This document shows positions 1 to 8,846 of a stretch of 64,000 nucleotides of DNA, one piece after another. The stretch's first letter is position 1. Every line of letters starts with the position of its first letter. The notes beneath the pieces are model-generated. The model was not told the DNA's origin. It saw nothing but the letters and a program-made list of their open reading frames with translations, and did not search any database. A program made the translations under genes and the position numbers. This DNA is from Pedococcus sp. 5OH_020 (GTDB taxonomy: Bacteria; Actinomycetota; Actinomycetes; Actinomycetales; Dermatophilaceae): positions 62,001-126,000 of the forward strand of contig NZ_JAPYZV010000007.1 in assembly GCF_027812955.1 (NCBI RefSeq), in the 5' to 3' direction.

Positions 1-82
1 GCGCGGCCGGTCCGACACGACGTTGACCCCCGAGGAGCAACAGGCCCTGGCGGCCGCTCGCACCGGATCGCAGAGCGGCTGA
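1..82 (+). CDS. C-terminal fragment of an unidentified protein
   Basis: Frame 2 is open from the left edge of the window to a TGA at 80-82 and encodes 26 residues, ending TGSQSG. The codons have G or C in most third positions, as real genes here do. The stop lies 5 bp before the pheA start, so the two genes are probably co-transcribed. Too little is visible to name the product. Confidence 0.5.
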   Translation, partial: RGRSDTTLTPEEQQALAAARTGSQSG

Positions 83-87
83 GCATT

Positions 88-1014
88 GTGACGACCTACG
101 CCTACCTCGGTCCCGCGGGAACCTTCACGCAGATGGCCCTCGACGCCTGGGGCCCGGCCGCCGGGGCCTCCCACCTACCCTGCGGATCCGTCGACGCCGC
201 GCTCGGGCTGCTGCGCTCCGGCGAGGTCGACGGTGCCATGGTCCCGATCGAGAACTCGGTGGAGGGTGGCGTGAGCGCCACGCTCGACGCCCTGGCCAGT
301 GGCGACCCTCTGGTCGTGGTGGCAGAGGTGCTCGTGCCGATCACGTTCGTGCTGGCGGCTGCTCCCGGGACGTCGTGGGACGACGTCGCCGCGGTGGGGA
401 CGCACAGCCATGCCTGGGCACAGGTGCGGGGCTGGATGCAGGAGAACCTTCCCCAGGCTGTCTACGTGCCCACCCTGTCGACCGCCGCCGCAGCGGCCGC
501 CCTCGCTGCGGGCCAGCCGGAGCGCACGTCGTACCAGGCGGCGGTCTGCGCGCCGGCAGCGGTGAAGGACCACGGGCTCACCCAGCTCGCCGAGGACATC
601 GGCGACAACCGGTCGGCCGTGACGCGGTTCGTGCTGGTGGCCCGGCCCGGCGCCCTGCCGGAGCCGACCGGCGCCGACAAGACGACGCTGGTGCTCTTCC
701 AGCGCGACGACCACGCGGGAGGTCTGCTGGAGCTCCTCGAGCAGTTCGCCGTCCGGGGCATCAACATGTCACGGCTGGAGTCGCGCCCGACCAAGGACTC
801 CATGGGCAGCTACTGCTTCTCCATCGACATCGAGGGCCATGTGCTGGACGAGCGGGTCGGAGAGGCGCTCCTGGGGCTGAAGCGGGTCTGTGCCGACGTA
901 CGGTTCCTCGGCAGCTACCCCGCCGCGCACGGCACCGCCGTGCGGGTCAGCCCGCATACGACGGACGAGGCCTTCGCGGAGGCACGGTCCTGGCTGCGGT
1001 CGCTGCGCGGCTGA
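88..1014 (+). CDS. pheA: Prephenate dehydratase
   Basis: Converts prephenate to phenylpyruvate in phenylalanine synthesis; cytosolic. The 308-residue protein has the usual monofunctional layout: a catalytic PDT domain (about residues 3-185) opening with YLGPAGTFT and carrying the TRF catalytic motif at 179-181, then an ACT domain (about 197-280) with the ESRP phenylalanine-binding motif at 231-234, which predicts feedback inhibition by phenylalanine. There is no chorismate mutase domain. Translation starts at a GTG 5 bp after the preceding stop, so expression probably depends on the upstream gene. It converges on zwf with an 87-bp gap. Confidence 0.95.
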   Translation: MTTYAYLGPAGTFTQMALDAWGPAAGASHLPCGSVDAALGLLRSGEVDGAMVPIENSVEGGVSATLDALASGDPLVVVAEVLVPITFVLAAAPGTSWDDVAAVGTHSHAWAQVRGWMQENLPQAVYVPTLSTAAAAAALAAGQPERTSYQAAVCAPAAVKDHGLTQLAEDIGDNRSAVTRFVLVARPGALPEPTGADKTTLVLFQRDDHAGGLLELLEQFAVRGINMSRLESRPTKDSMGSYCFSIDIEGHVLDERVGEALLGLKRVCADVRFLGSYPAAHGTAVRVSPHTTDEAFAEARSWLRSLRG

Positions 1015-1101
1015 GGTACGCCGGACTGCACTCCACGACCCTGCCGGGCGCGGCGCCCACGACCTCTCGGCGCTCCAGGCTCCTTGCTGGCGGGCTGGCC
1101 C

Positions 1102-2607
1102 TTACTTCTTCTCGCGCCAGGCCCTTTCGAACGGGAGGCGCCACGCGTGCGGCGCGATGAGCTGGTGGATGGCGTTCGGCCCCCAGGTGCCGGCCTGGTA
1201 CGGCTTGACCTCGGGGGGGTTGTCGAGCAGTGGCTGGGACCGCTCCCACAGCGACTCGATGCCCTCTGCTGTGGTGAAGAGCGTGTGGTCGCCGCGCATG
1301 GCGTCGAGGATCAGACGCTCGTACGCCTCCAGCACGTCCCCGGCACGCTCCGTCTCGCGCGTGGAGAACTGCATCGACAGCTTCTCCAGCCGCATGCCCG
1401 GCCCAGGCCGCTTGCCGTAGAAGGACAGCGACACCTTGGACTCGTCGGCCAGGTCGAACGTGAGGTGGTCCGGGCCGGCCGACCCGACCCCGGAGTTCAG
1501 GGGGAACATGGAGCGCGGCGCCTCCTTGAACGCGATCGAGATGATCCGGGCGCCCTCCGCCATCCGCTTGCCGGTTCGCAGGTAGAACGGCACACCGGCC
1601 CACCGCCAGTTGTCCAGTCCGGCCTTGAGCGCGATGAACGTCTCCGTGTCCGAGTCCGGTGCCACGCCGTCGAGCCGGGTGTACCCCGCGAACTGCCCGC
1701 GGACGACCTGCGACGGGTCGACGGGCAGCAGCGAGCGGAACACCTTGTTCTTCTCCTCGGAGATGGCCCGCGGTTCCAGCGCCGTGGGCGGCTCCATCGC
1801 GACGAAGGCCAGGACCTGGAACAGGTGGGTGACGACCATGTCCTTGTAGGCGCCGGTCGCCTCGTAGAACCCGGCCCGCTCGTCCAGACCCAGGGTCTCG
1901 GGGATGTCGATCTGGACGTGGTCGATGAAGTTGCGGTTCCAGATGGGCTCGAAGAGCCCGTTGGCGAAGCGGAAGGCGAGGATGTTCTGGGCCGCCTCCT
2001 TGCCGAGGAAGTGGTCGATACGGAAGATCTGCTCCTCGGCGAAGGTCTGGTGGACCGTGTTGTTCAGCTCGATGGCGCTCGCGAGGTCCGTGCCGAACGG
2101 CTTCTCCATGACGACCCTCGAGCGCTCGACCAGCTGGGCGTTGCGCAGCATGGCGATCACCGCGACTGCGGCCTTGGGCGGCACCGACAGGTAGTGCAGC
2201 CGGAGGGCCTCGGGTCCGAGCTGGGCCTCGGCGTGGGCGACCGCGGCGGCAAGCGGCTCGGGGCCGGCGGTCTGGGGGACGTAGACGAGGTTGTCGTCGA
2301 ACTTGTCCCACTGGTCCTGGGTCAGCGAGTGGCTGCCGAACTCCACGACGGCCTTGCGGGCGAACTCGCGGAACTCCTCATCCGACAGGTCCTCCAGCGA
2401 GGTACCGACCACGCGGATGTCGGGAGCCAGCTCCGACGCCGCGAGATGGGCGAGTCCCGGGAGGAGCTTCCGCCGTGCAAGGTCGCCGGTCGCGCCGAAC
2501 AGGACGATGACATGGGGGTCGGCGGGTTCCAGGGCGCCGCGCGCCGACCGCACGTCGGACGCCGGGTAGGAGATCGTCTGGGGACGGCGCGTCGTCTGCT
2601 CTGGCAC
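1102..2607 (-). CDS. zwf: Glucose-6-phosphate 1-dehydrogenase
   Basis: First step of the oxidative pentose phosphate pathway (glucose 6-phosphate to 6-phosphogluconolactone, making NADPH). The Rossmann motif GATGDLARRK is near residues 38-47, EKPFG near 168, and the substrate-binding RIDHFLGKE at about 196-204. The length, 501 residues, is normal for the family. I chose the GTG at 2607, giving VPEQTTRRP, because the alternative start at 2643 adds an arginine-rich stretch and overlaps the upstream phosphatase gene. The gene begins 7 bp after that stop, so it may be the last gene of a lipid kinase-phosphatase-zwf unit. No tal, gnd or opcA lies beside it, unlike the usual actinobacterial arrangement. 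Confidence 0.95.
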   Translation of the reverse strand: MPEQTTRRPQTISYPASDVRSARGALEPADPHVIVLFGATGDLARRKLLPGLAHLAASELAPDIRVVGTSLEDLSDEEFREFARKAVVEFGSHSLTQDQWDKFDDNLVYVPQTAGPEPLAAAVAHAEAQLGPEALRLHYLSVPPKAAVAVIAMLRNAQLVERSRVVMEKPFGTDLASAIELNNTVHQTFAEEQIFRIDHFLGKEAAQNILAFRFANGLFEPIWNRNFIDHVQIDIPETLGLDERAGFYEATGAYKDMVVTHLFQVLAFVAMEPPTALEPRAISEEKNKVFRSLLPVDPSQVVRGQFAGYTRLDGVAPDSDTETFIALKAGLDNWRWAGVPFYLRTGKRMAEGARIISIAFKEAPRSMFPLNSGVGSAGPDHLTFDLADESKVSLSFYGKRPGPGMRLEKLSMQFSTRETERAGDVLEAYERLILDAMRGDHTLFTTAEGIESLWERSQPLLDNPPEVKPYQAGTWGPNAIHQLIAPHAWRLPFERAWREKK

Positions 2608-2614
2608 GTCTCGA

Positions 2615-4060
2615 TCATGGCACCGCGCGCGGCGTATGCGCATGTGCGACGAAGGTGGCGTGCTGCCGTCGGCGGTACCACCCGTACGCGAGCAGGGCGC
2701 AGAGCACCCCGTTTGCCAGACCGACCACGACGTCCGTCAGGTGGTGCATGCCGCGGTACAGGCGGGCATAGGCGACGAGGAGCGGGACCATGAGGCACAG
2801 GACCGAGGTGAGGCGTCGTAGCGGCGTACGTTTCCTGGCCAGCAGCAGGAGGGCGAAGGAGAGGTAGAGCGCGAAGGCGGCTCCCACGTGGCCGCTCGGG
2901 TAGCTCGACGTCGGAGGAGCGGGGTCCAGCTTGGGCACCTGCGGTCGCCCACGGTCGACCAGGTTCGTCGCGATGACGAAGATCGTGGCCTGGAGCGCGA
3001 TCGCGATGCCCGGCACGACCGAGAGCCGCCAGTCGTGAGTGCGCCACAGCAGCACCGCCATCACCACGACACAGACGCTGATGATGATCTCCGTGTTCCC
3101 CACATGCGACCAGACCAGCGTGATGCCGTTCCAGGTAGGGGTCCGTTCGCGGGCCAGGTCCTTGCTGAACGCCTCCTCGTCGCGCGACAGCCACAGCAGC
3201 GGGCCTCCGAGCATCACGCCGAGGGCGACGATGACGGTCCACAGCGCGGCACCTGGTGCGACGACCCGGACGAGGAGGTCCTGGGCGTCCTGCCGGACGA
3301 CACGGCTCGGACGCCCGGACAGTGAGGCAGCGGCCCTGCTTGTCGTCCTGTCCCTCCCAGTGGTCCCCGCCGTCGGGACGGTCCCGCCCACGAAGCCGAG
3401 CCACGACGAGAAGGTGATGCCCACCCCGAGGACCCATCCGGCCACGACGTCGGAAGGGAAGTGGACGCCGAGGAACACCCGGTCGAGACCGACCGCCAAC
3501 GACGCCAGTACGGCGAGCACCACCGCGACCCGGCGGCCGACGGACGACAGGAGCGGCCACAGCATGAAGACCATCACCGTGGCGATCACGGTGATGTTGA
3601 AGGCATGTCCGGAAGGGAACGAGTAGCCCGGAGCATGGGAGATGGGCTCATGGAGGACCGGCCGTGCGCGCTGCACGACCAGCTTCGCGTCGAGGCCGAG
3701 GTTCCAGGCGACCATCATCGTCACGATCGCCCACAGCGCTCGGGTGCGCAGGTTGCAGAACCGCCAGGCCCAGGCGGCGACGAGGACCGCGAGCACATAG
3801 ATGCGGACAGGCTGGCTGACCTGCTGCAGGAGGATCAGGCCGGCCTTGGCGCCTGTCCGTCGCGTGGCGTCCGTCGCTGCGAGGGTCAGCCGGTCGTCGA
3901 GGCGGACCAGCGGCTCGAACTTCTGACGCGCGGCGAACGCGAGCAGCACGACTGGAACGGCGAAGAGCACCATGGCGAGCGCTCCGCGCAGGAGGCGCTC
4001 TGTCCGGCTGGGTGGGGCCGGTGTAGCAGGGTCAGTGGGGCCGACGTCCCCTTCGGCCAT
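2615..4060 (-). CDS. Double-domain PAP2 family membrane phosphatase
   Basis: Integral membrane phosphatase of the PAP2 superfamily, probably acting on phosphatidate or polyprenyl diphosphate outside the membrane. The 481 residues hold two PAP2 units. The first has KX6RP (K126 to P134), PSGH (149-152) and an RX5H-FPSD motif (194-204). The second has PSGH (about 388-391) and RLYRGMHHLTD, but a threonine (about 365) where the first-motif lysine should be. Each half is surrounded by several hydrophobic segments. The ATG overlaps the upstream kinase stop by 1 nt (TGATG), implying translational coupling. A kinase and a phosphatase for the same kind of lipid in one operon suggests a lipid-recycling pair; the exact substrate is inferred. 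Confidence 0.85.
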   Translation of the reverse strand: MAEGDVGPTDPATPAPPSRTERLLRGALAMVLFAVPVVLLAFAARQKFEPLVRLDDRLTLAATDATRRTGAKAGLILLQQVSQPVRIYVLAVLVAAWAWRFCNLRTRALWAIVTMMVAWNLGLDAKLVVQRARPVLHEPISHAPGYSFPSGHAFNITVIATVMVFMLWPLLSSVGRRVAVVLAVLASLAVGLDRVFLGVHFPSDVVAGWVLGVGITFSSWLGFVGGTVPTAGTTGRDRTTSRAAASLSGRPSRVVRQDAQDLLVRVVAPGAALWTVIVALGVMLGGPLLWLSRDEEAFSKDLARERTPTWNGITLVWSHVGNTEIIISVCVVVMAVLLWRTHDWRLSVVPGIAIALQATIFVIATNLVDRGRPQVPKLDPAPPTSSYPSGHVGAAFALYLSFALLLLARKRTPLRRLTSVLCLMVPLLVAYARLYRGMHHLTDVVVGLANGVLCALLAYGWYRRRQHATFVAHAHTPRAVP

Positions 4061-5172
4061 CAGGCCGGCGCCCCCACCCTCACCAGCAGGGCGCCGGGGA
4101 GCACCTCGGCCGTGATGGCACGGGCCTTCCCCACGGGGTCACCGTCGACCTGGACCTCCTGTGGCCGGTCCGCACGCACCTGTACCGAGGCGCTCGTATG
4201 GTGGTCCACCCGCTGGTGACCCTTGCGCTTCTTGGAGGCCAGGCGCGCCGCGACGGCGGCCCATCCGACGACGCCCTTGGGAGAGAGGATCACGGTGTCG
4301 AGCAGGCCGTCGTCGATCTCGGCCTCCGGCATGAGCACGAGGCCACCGAGCAGCTTGCCGCAGTTGCCGATCACGACGGTCCGGGCCCGTCGGATCAGCT
4401 CCTCCTGGTCGTCCACCTTGATGCGGACCCGGAACTGGGGCCCCCGCAGGTTCTTGGCCCCGGACACCACGTACGCGGCGGGGCCCACCCTCGCCTTGAG
4501 AGTCTCCGGAGCGTCGGCCATGATCGCCGCGTCGAACCCCAGGCCGGCCATCACGAGGAACACATGCTGGACCGGACGCTGGTCCTCGCCGCTGGTGTCC
4601 ACCGTGAGCCGCCCGACGTCGACGCGCTTGTTCTGACCGGTGAGTGCCACCTCGAGCGCCACGCTGAGGTCGTCGACGCGCAGGTCCAGGTTGCGGGCCA
4701 ACAGGTTTCCGGTGCCCATGGGCAGCAGACCCATGGGAGTGTCGCTGCCGACCAGTGCTCCGGCCACCGCGCGGACCGTTCCGTCGCCGCCCAGCGCGCA
4801 CACCAGGTCGACCCCGTTGCTGAGGGCCTCCTTGGCCTGGCCGCTGCCCGTGTCGCGCTCCGTGGTGAGGATGAACAGCGGCTCGGCCCAGCCGAGCCTG
4901 GCGCACTCCTGCGCGATCTGTCCCTGCACGACCGAGACGTCGTCGAACTTCGTCGGGTTGACGATGACCGCCGCGCGTCGGGTGGGGTGCTCCGTGACGA
5001 CTCCCTCGGGCCGGAACTCGTTGCGGTGGGGTCGACGTCGCCACGGCGCGCTGCGACGCGGGGCGCTCCGGCTGCGGCTGCGCATCCCGGCCCGCCCGGC
5101 GAGTCCCAGGCCGAAGAGGACGATGAGGGCGACCGCCGCGGCGACGACCCATCCGGAATGTTCCTGAAGCAC
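4060..5172 (-). CDS. Diacylglycerol kinase family lipid kinase
   Basis: Member of the DAGK catalytic-domain family (DgkB/YegS-like), which phosphorylates diacylglycerol or related lipids with ATP. Residues 9-28 form one N-terminal membrane segment, followed by an arginine-rich linker (to about 55) and the kinase domain, with VNPTKFDD at 71-78 and the nucleotide-binding GGDGT at 128-132. Its 370 residues exceed the usual 300 because of the membrane anchor. The start is a GTG with no Shine-Dalgarno; a TAGCGT hexamer lies 6 nt before it, which fits a leaderless mRNA. An 8-bp inverted repeat covers that hexamer. The stop overlaps the PAP2 start. Confidence 0.88.
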   Translation of the reverse strand: MLQEHSGWVVAAAVALIVLFGLGLAGRAGMRSRSRSAPRRSAPWRRRPHRNEFRPEGVVTEHPTRRAAVIVNPTKFDDVSVVQGQIAQECARLGWAEPLFILTTERDTGSGQAKEALSNGVDLVCALGGDGTVRAVAGALVGSDTPMGLLPMGTGNLLARNLDLRVDDLSVALEVALTGQNKRVDVGRLTVDTSGEDQRPVQHVFLVMAGLGFDAAIMADAPETLKARVGPAAYVVSGAKNLRGPQFRVRIKVDDQEELIRRARTVVIGNCGKLLGGLVLMPEAEIDDGLLDTVILSPKGVVGWAAVAARLASKKRKGHQRVDHHTSASVQVRADRPQEVQVDGDPVGKARAITAEVLPGALLVRVGAPA

Positions 5173-5178
5173 GGGGTG

Positions 5179-5197
5179 ACGCTACCCCAGGGTAGCG
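5179..5197 (-). promoter_or_regulatory. Leaderless promoter with overlapping inverted repeat upstream of the lipid kinase
   Basis: On the minus strand TAGCGT (5184-5179) is followed by 6 nt and the GTG start at 5172. A perfect inverted repeat, CGCTACCC-CA-GGGTAGCG (5180-5197), overlaps the hexamer and could be a repressor site. No regulator gene is adjacent. Confidence 0.5.
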
Positions 5198-5255
5198 AGC
5201 CGCCCGACGACGTCGGCAGCGCCGGGTCACCTGCGCCTCTGGGTGTACGGAGATC

Positions 5256-5261
5256 TAGGGT
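5256..5261 (+). promoter_or_regulatory. -10 hexamer of leaderless DinB-like gene
   Basis: TAGGGT is followed by exactly 6 nt (GCAACC) and the ATG at 5268. There is no Shine-Dalgarno, so the transcript probably starts at or next to the start codon. Confidence 0.5.
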
Positions 5262-5267
5262 GCAACC

Positions 5268-5912
5268 ATGGCTGACCTTCAGGATGACCGGACGGCGGGC
5301 GGCGCCCAGGCCGACACGAACGTCCAGCCCGACACGAAGGACTGGACCTGGACGCTTCAGCGCCGGTGCCTCCAGTGTGGCTTCGACGCGCGGCTGGCGG
5401 AGGCCCAGACGATCTCCGGGCGGACTGTGGAGCTGACCGCTCCCTGGCAGGAGGTCCTGCGCCGACCGGACGTCGCCCGGCGTCCCTCCCCGGCGGTGTG
5501 GTCCCCGCTGGAGTACGGCTGCCACGTGCGGGACGTGTGCCGCGTGTTCGAAGGCAGGGTGCGGCTCATGCTCGACGTCGACGAGCCCCGGTTCCCGGAC
5601 TGGGACCAGGACGAGACCGCGCTCGCGGAGCGGTACGGCGAGCAGGAGCCCTCCACCGTCGCCGGCGAGCTGGCCGAGTCGGCTCGACAGGCGTCTGCGG
5701 CGTTCGGGCGAGTGGGCGGTGACCAGTGGGGCCGCAAGGGCCTGCGGAGCAACGGCTCGCAGTTCACGGTGCTGACCCTCGGTCAGTACTTCCTGCACGA
5801 CCTCGCTCACCACCTCATCGACGTGGGCGTGGACGAGCTACCGCAGGCCTGGGCGCCGGCCCTGCCCCCTCACGGAGAATCGCGTGGCCGGGGGCCCGAC
5901 GCTGCTCGGTAG
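5268..5912 (+). CDS. DinB-like four-helix-bundle protein
   Basis: A 214-residue protein resembling actinobacterial DinB_2 / DinB-like proteins. After about 40 polar residues comes WTLQRRCLQCGFDA, then a helical core with WSPLEYGCHVRDVC (about residues 82-95), where the family's first metal-ligand histidine sits, and LHDLAHHLIDVG (about 181-192), where the last ones sit. This superfamily includes metal- and thiol-dependent transferases such as mycothiol S-transferases; substrate and activity are unknown. The 60 bp between its start and the convergent run of minus-strand genes suggest its own leaderless promoter. It ends 9 bp before serS. Confidence 0.75.
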   Translation: MADLQDDRTAGGAQADTNVQPDTKDWTWTLQRRCLQCGFDARLAEAQTISGRTVELTAPWQEVLRRPDVARRPSPAVWSPLEYGCHVRDVCRVFEGRVRLMLDVDEPRFPDWDQDETALAERYGEQEPSTVAGELAESARQASAAFGRVGGDQWGRKGLRSNGSQFTVLTLGQYFLHDLAHHLIDVGVDELPQAWAPALPPHGESRGRGPDAAR

Positions 5913-5915
5913 GCT
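5910..5915 (+). promoter_or_regulatory. -10 hexamer of leaderless serS
   Basis: TAGGCT followed by 6 nt (GACCCG) and the GTG at 5922. The hexamer begins inside the last codon and stop of the preceding gene, so serS can be transcribed independently. No Shine-Dalgarno is present. Confidence 0.5.
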
Positions 5916-5921
5916 GACCCG

Positions 5922-7184
5922 GTGATCGACATCAAGCTCCTGCGGGAGGACCCTGAGCGGGTCCGTGCCAGCCAGCGCGCTCGCGGTGAGGACGACGGGA
6001 TCGTCGACGCGATCGTGGCCGCGGAGCAGGCGCACCGGTCGAGCCTCACCGAGTTCGAGCGGCTCCGGACTGAGCAGAAGTCGATCGGCAAGCAGGTCGC
6101 TCGGGCACAGGGGGAGGAAAAGCAGGCGCTCCTGGGGCAGACCAAGGAGCTCGCCGCCAGGGTGAGACAGCTCCAGGCCGACGCCGACGCGGCGCAGACC
6201 GAGCTCGGTGACCTGCTTCGGCAGGTGGGCAACCTCGTCGAGGACGGTGTGCCGGTCGGCGGTGAGGACGACTACACGGTGCTCGAGACCGTGGGGGAGC
6301 CGCCGCAGTTCGACTTCGATGCCAAGGACCATCTCGCGCTCGGGGAGTCGCTGGCCGCGATAGACATGGAGCGGGGCGCCAAGGTCGGTGGCTCGCGGTT
6401 CTACTTCCTCACTGGGGTGGGGGCCCGTCTGGAGCTCGCGCTGCTGAACATGGGCATGGCCCAGGCCGTGGAGCACGGGTTCACCCCGATGATCACGCCG
6501 ACCCTGGTGAAGACCGAGGTGATGGCGGGGGCCGGGTTCATCGACAAGCACGCGGACGAGGTGTACCGCCTGGAGGCAGACGACCTCTTCCTCACGGGTA
6601 CCTCCGAGGTCGCGCTCGCCGGCTACCACGCGGACGAGATCCTGGACCTGTCCGCCGGTCCCAGGCGGTATGCCGGGTGGTCGGCGTGCTACCGGCGTGA
6701 GGCGGGCTCCCACGGCAAGGACACCCGCGGCATCATCCGCGTACACCAGTTCCACAAGGTGGAGATGTTCACCTACTGCCGGGTGGAGGACGCGGCGGCA
6801 GAGCATCAGAGACTGCTGGCGTGGGAGAAGGAGATGCTGGCCAAGGTCGAGCTCCCCTACCGGGTCATCGACACGGCCGCCGGTGACCTCGGGGGCCCGG
6901 CGGCCCGGAAGTTCGACTGCGAGGCCTGGGTGCCGACGCAGGGCCGGTACCGCGAGCTCACGTCCACGTCGAACTGCACCACCTACCAGGCGCGGCGTCT
7001 GAACACCCGCGAGCGCGACCCCTACGGCTCGGGCACCCGTGCCGTCGCCACCCTCAACGGGACCCTCGCGACGACGCGGTGGATCGTGGCCATCCTGGAG
7101 AACCACCAGCAGGCAGACGGGTCGGTCCGCGTCCCGACGGCCCTGCAGCCGTTCCTCGGCCTGGATGTCCTCAAGCCGGTCTAG
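5922..7184 (+). CDS. serS: Seryl-tRNA synthetase
   Basis: Charges tRNA-Ser with serine in the cytosol. The 420 residues match the bacterial norm: an N-terminal antiparallel coiled-coil arm (about 1-110) that grips the long variable arm of tRNA-Ser, then the class II catalytic core with motif 2 (around [14 protein letters not shown], about 250-265) and motif 3 (around NGTLATTRW, about 375-385). The GTG start gives [11 protein letters not shown], the canonical N terminus. The gene has a leaderless-type promoter and converges with recQ across 34 bp. Confidence 0.97.
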   Translation: MIDIKLLREDPERVRASQRARGEDDGIVDAIVAAEQAHRSSLTEFERLRTEQKSIGKQVARAQGEEKQALLGQTKELAARVRQLQADADAAQTELGDLLRQVGNLVEDGVPVGGEDDYTVLETVGEPPQFDFDAKDHLALGESLAAIDMERGAKVGGSRFYFLTGVGARLELALLNMGMAQAVEHGFTPMITPTLVKTEVMAGAGFIDKHADEVYRLEADDLFLTGTSEVALAGYHADEILDLSAGPRRYAGWSACYRREAGSHGKDTRGIIRVHQFHKVEMFTYCRVEDAAAEHQRLLAWEKEMLAKVELPYRVIDTAAGDLGGPAARKFDCEAWVPTQGRYRELTSTSNCTTYQARRLNTRERDPYGSGTRAVATLNGTLATTRWIVAILENHQQADGSVRVPTALQPFLGLDVLKPV

Positions 7185-7193
7185 CCGACGCCC

Positions 7194-7216
7194 ACGAGCC
7201 CGCTCTGCCCGCTCGT
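7194..7216. terminator. Possible bidirectional terminator between serS and recQ
   Basis: A small inverted repeat (ACGAGC at 7194-7199, GCTCGT at 7211-7216, 11-nt spacer) fills the 34-bp gap between the convergent genes. There is no U-run, so this is weak evidence. Confidence 0.25.
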
Positions 7217-7218
7217 CC

Positions 7219-8838
7219 TCACGCCGGTCTGGCGAGGGTCAGGAGCTGTTCGCTCTCCACGGCCTCCCGTGACAGCACCCGGTAGCCCTCGCGCTCGAAC
7301 AGGACCGTGAGGCGGTCGCTCTCCGTGCTGAGCACGATCCCGTCGCCCCACTGGCGGTGTGACACGCGGCTGTCCACGGGGAACGACTCACCCTCGGGGG
7401 CAGGAGCCGGAGCCTCGCTCAGGCCGGCCTCGCAGGTGTCGCAGTGGCCACAGGGGTCGTCGAGGGTCTCGCCGAGATAGCCGAGCAGGAACCGCCGCCG
7501 GCATCCGGTCGTCTCGGCGTACCCGCGCATCATCTCCGTCCTGCTGCGCTCCACACGCTCGGCGGACTCGCTGACCTCGACCGCCGCGTCGACCGCCTCC
7601 TGGTGCGTCATGGCGACGGCCGAGACCCTGGACCGCGCGACCCTCAGGGCACCGGCCTGCTCCAGGAGGTTCACCGCCCTGGTGACGCGCCGGGCCGGGA
7701 GGTCCAGCCGCCCCCGGAGCTCAGCCAGACGTACCCCCGGGTCGTCCTTCGAGACCTCGGCGAACACCCGGCGCAACACGTCGACGTCCGGTGTGGCCGC
7801 ACCATGGAACCGATGGACACCGAAGTCCTCCGGCCGGTAGAAGAGGACCGCCGACGACGGTTCGCCGTCGCGACCGGCCCGGCCGATCTCCTGGTAGTAG
7901 CTGTCGGGTGAGGCCGGCACGCTCTCATGGACCACGAAGCGCACGTCGGCTCGGTCGATGCCCATCCCGAAGGCACTGGTGGCCACGACCACGTCGACCG
8001 ACCCGGTGGTGAACTGCTCGTGCGCCGCCCGTCGTTCGTCAGCCTTGAGGCCGCCGTGGTATGCGGCCGCCCGCAGGCCGCGTTCGCGCAGCGCGTGCGC
8101 GTACGTCGTGGTGACCTTGCGGGTGCCGACGTAGAGGAGCCCGCGGCCCCCGAGCGCCGCCACGCACTCCACCACGTCGCGGCGCTTGTCGCCGTCGGTG
8201 ACCTCACGGCGGACGTCCAGGTGGATGTTCGGCCGGTTGAAGCCGCGGACCACCACCACGGGTTCGCGCAGCCCGAGCCGCTCCACGATCTCCTCGCGCA
8301 CCGGCGCCGAGGCGGTGGCCGTCAGTGCCACCACGCGGGGCCGGCCCAGGCGCTCCACTGCGGAGCCGAGCCGGAGGTAGTCCGGCCGGAAGTCGTGCCC
8401 CCAGGCGGAGATGCAGTGCGCCTCGTCGACGACGAACAGCCGCACCGCCAGGGTCGCCAGGCGCGCGAGCACGTCCTCACGAGCCAGCTGCTCGGGTGCC
8501 AGGAACACGAAGCCGGGGTCGCCGGCCTCCAGCGACGACCACATCCTCTCGAGGCGACGAGCCGAGCTCGTCGAGTTCAGGGCCCAGGGTCGAGGCACTC
8601 CGGGATGGGAGGCCAGGGCGCGGACCTGGTCGCGCTGCAGGGCGATCAGGGGCGAGACCACGACGGTCACCCCACCGAGGACCGCGGCCGGCACCTGGTA
8701 CAGCGCGGACTTGCCATGGCCCGTGGGCATCACCGCGAGGACGTCCCGACCCTCGAGGGCGGCCGACATAGCCTCCTCCTGCCCGGGGCGTAGGGAGCTG
8801 AACCCGAGCGCCGCCCGGGCCGCCTCCCGCACGTCCAC
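7219..8838 (-). CDS. recQ: RecQ-family ATP-dependent DNA helicase
   Basis: Superfamily 2 3'-5' DNA helicase for recombination and fork repair. Walker A is MPTGHGKS (about residues 37-44; the family norm is GGGKS), the DEAH box is VVDEAHCISAWGHDFR, and the helicase C motif contains AYHGGLKADER and GIDRADVRFVVH. A four-cysteine zinc site follows (GCRRRF, then CGHCDTC). The last 60 residues, after an acidic linker, form a small beta-rich domain (SRVSHRQWGDGIVL) in place of HRDC, so this is a short-form actinobacterial RecQ of 539 residues. It begins 8 bp after the small acidic gene, in the same direction. Confidence 0.93.
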   Translation of the reverse strand: MDVREAARAALGFSSLRPGQEEAMSAALEGRDVLAVMPTGHGKSALYQVPAAVLGGVTVVVSPLIALQRDQVRALASHPGVPRPWALNSTSSARRLERMWSSLEAGDPGFVFLAPEQLAREDVLARLATLAVRLFVVDEAHCISAWGHDFRPDYLRLGSAVERLGRPRVVALTATASAPVREEIVERLGLREPVVVVRGFNRPNIHLDVRREVTDGDKRRDVVECVAALGGRGLLYVGTRKVTTTYAHALRERGLRAAAYHGGLKADERRAAHEQFTTGSVDVVVATSAFGMGIDRADVRFVVHESVPASPDSYYQEIGRAGRDGEPSSAVLFYRPEDFGVHRFHGAATPDVDVLRRVFAEVSKDDPGVRLAELRGRLDLPARRVTRAVNLLEQAGALRVARSRVSAVAMTHQEAVDAAVEVSESAERVERSRTEMMRGYAETTGCRRRFLLGYLGETLDDPCGHCDTCEAGLSEAPAPAPEGESFPVDSRVSHRQWGDGIVLSTESDRLTVLFEREGYRVLSREAVESEQLLTLARPA

Positions 8839-8846
8839 GTCGCGGC

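Noticed and set aside
1048-1060. Terminator between pheA and zwf (GGGCGC-G-GCGCCC)
   Set aside because: The arms are separated by one base, so the hairpin is limited to about four pairs, and no U-run follows.
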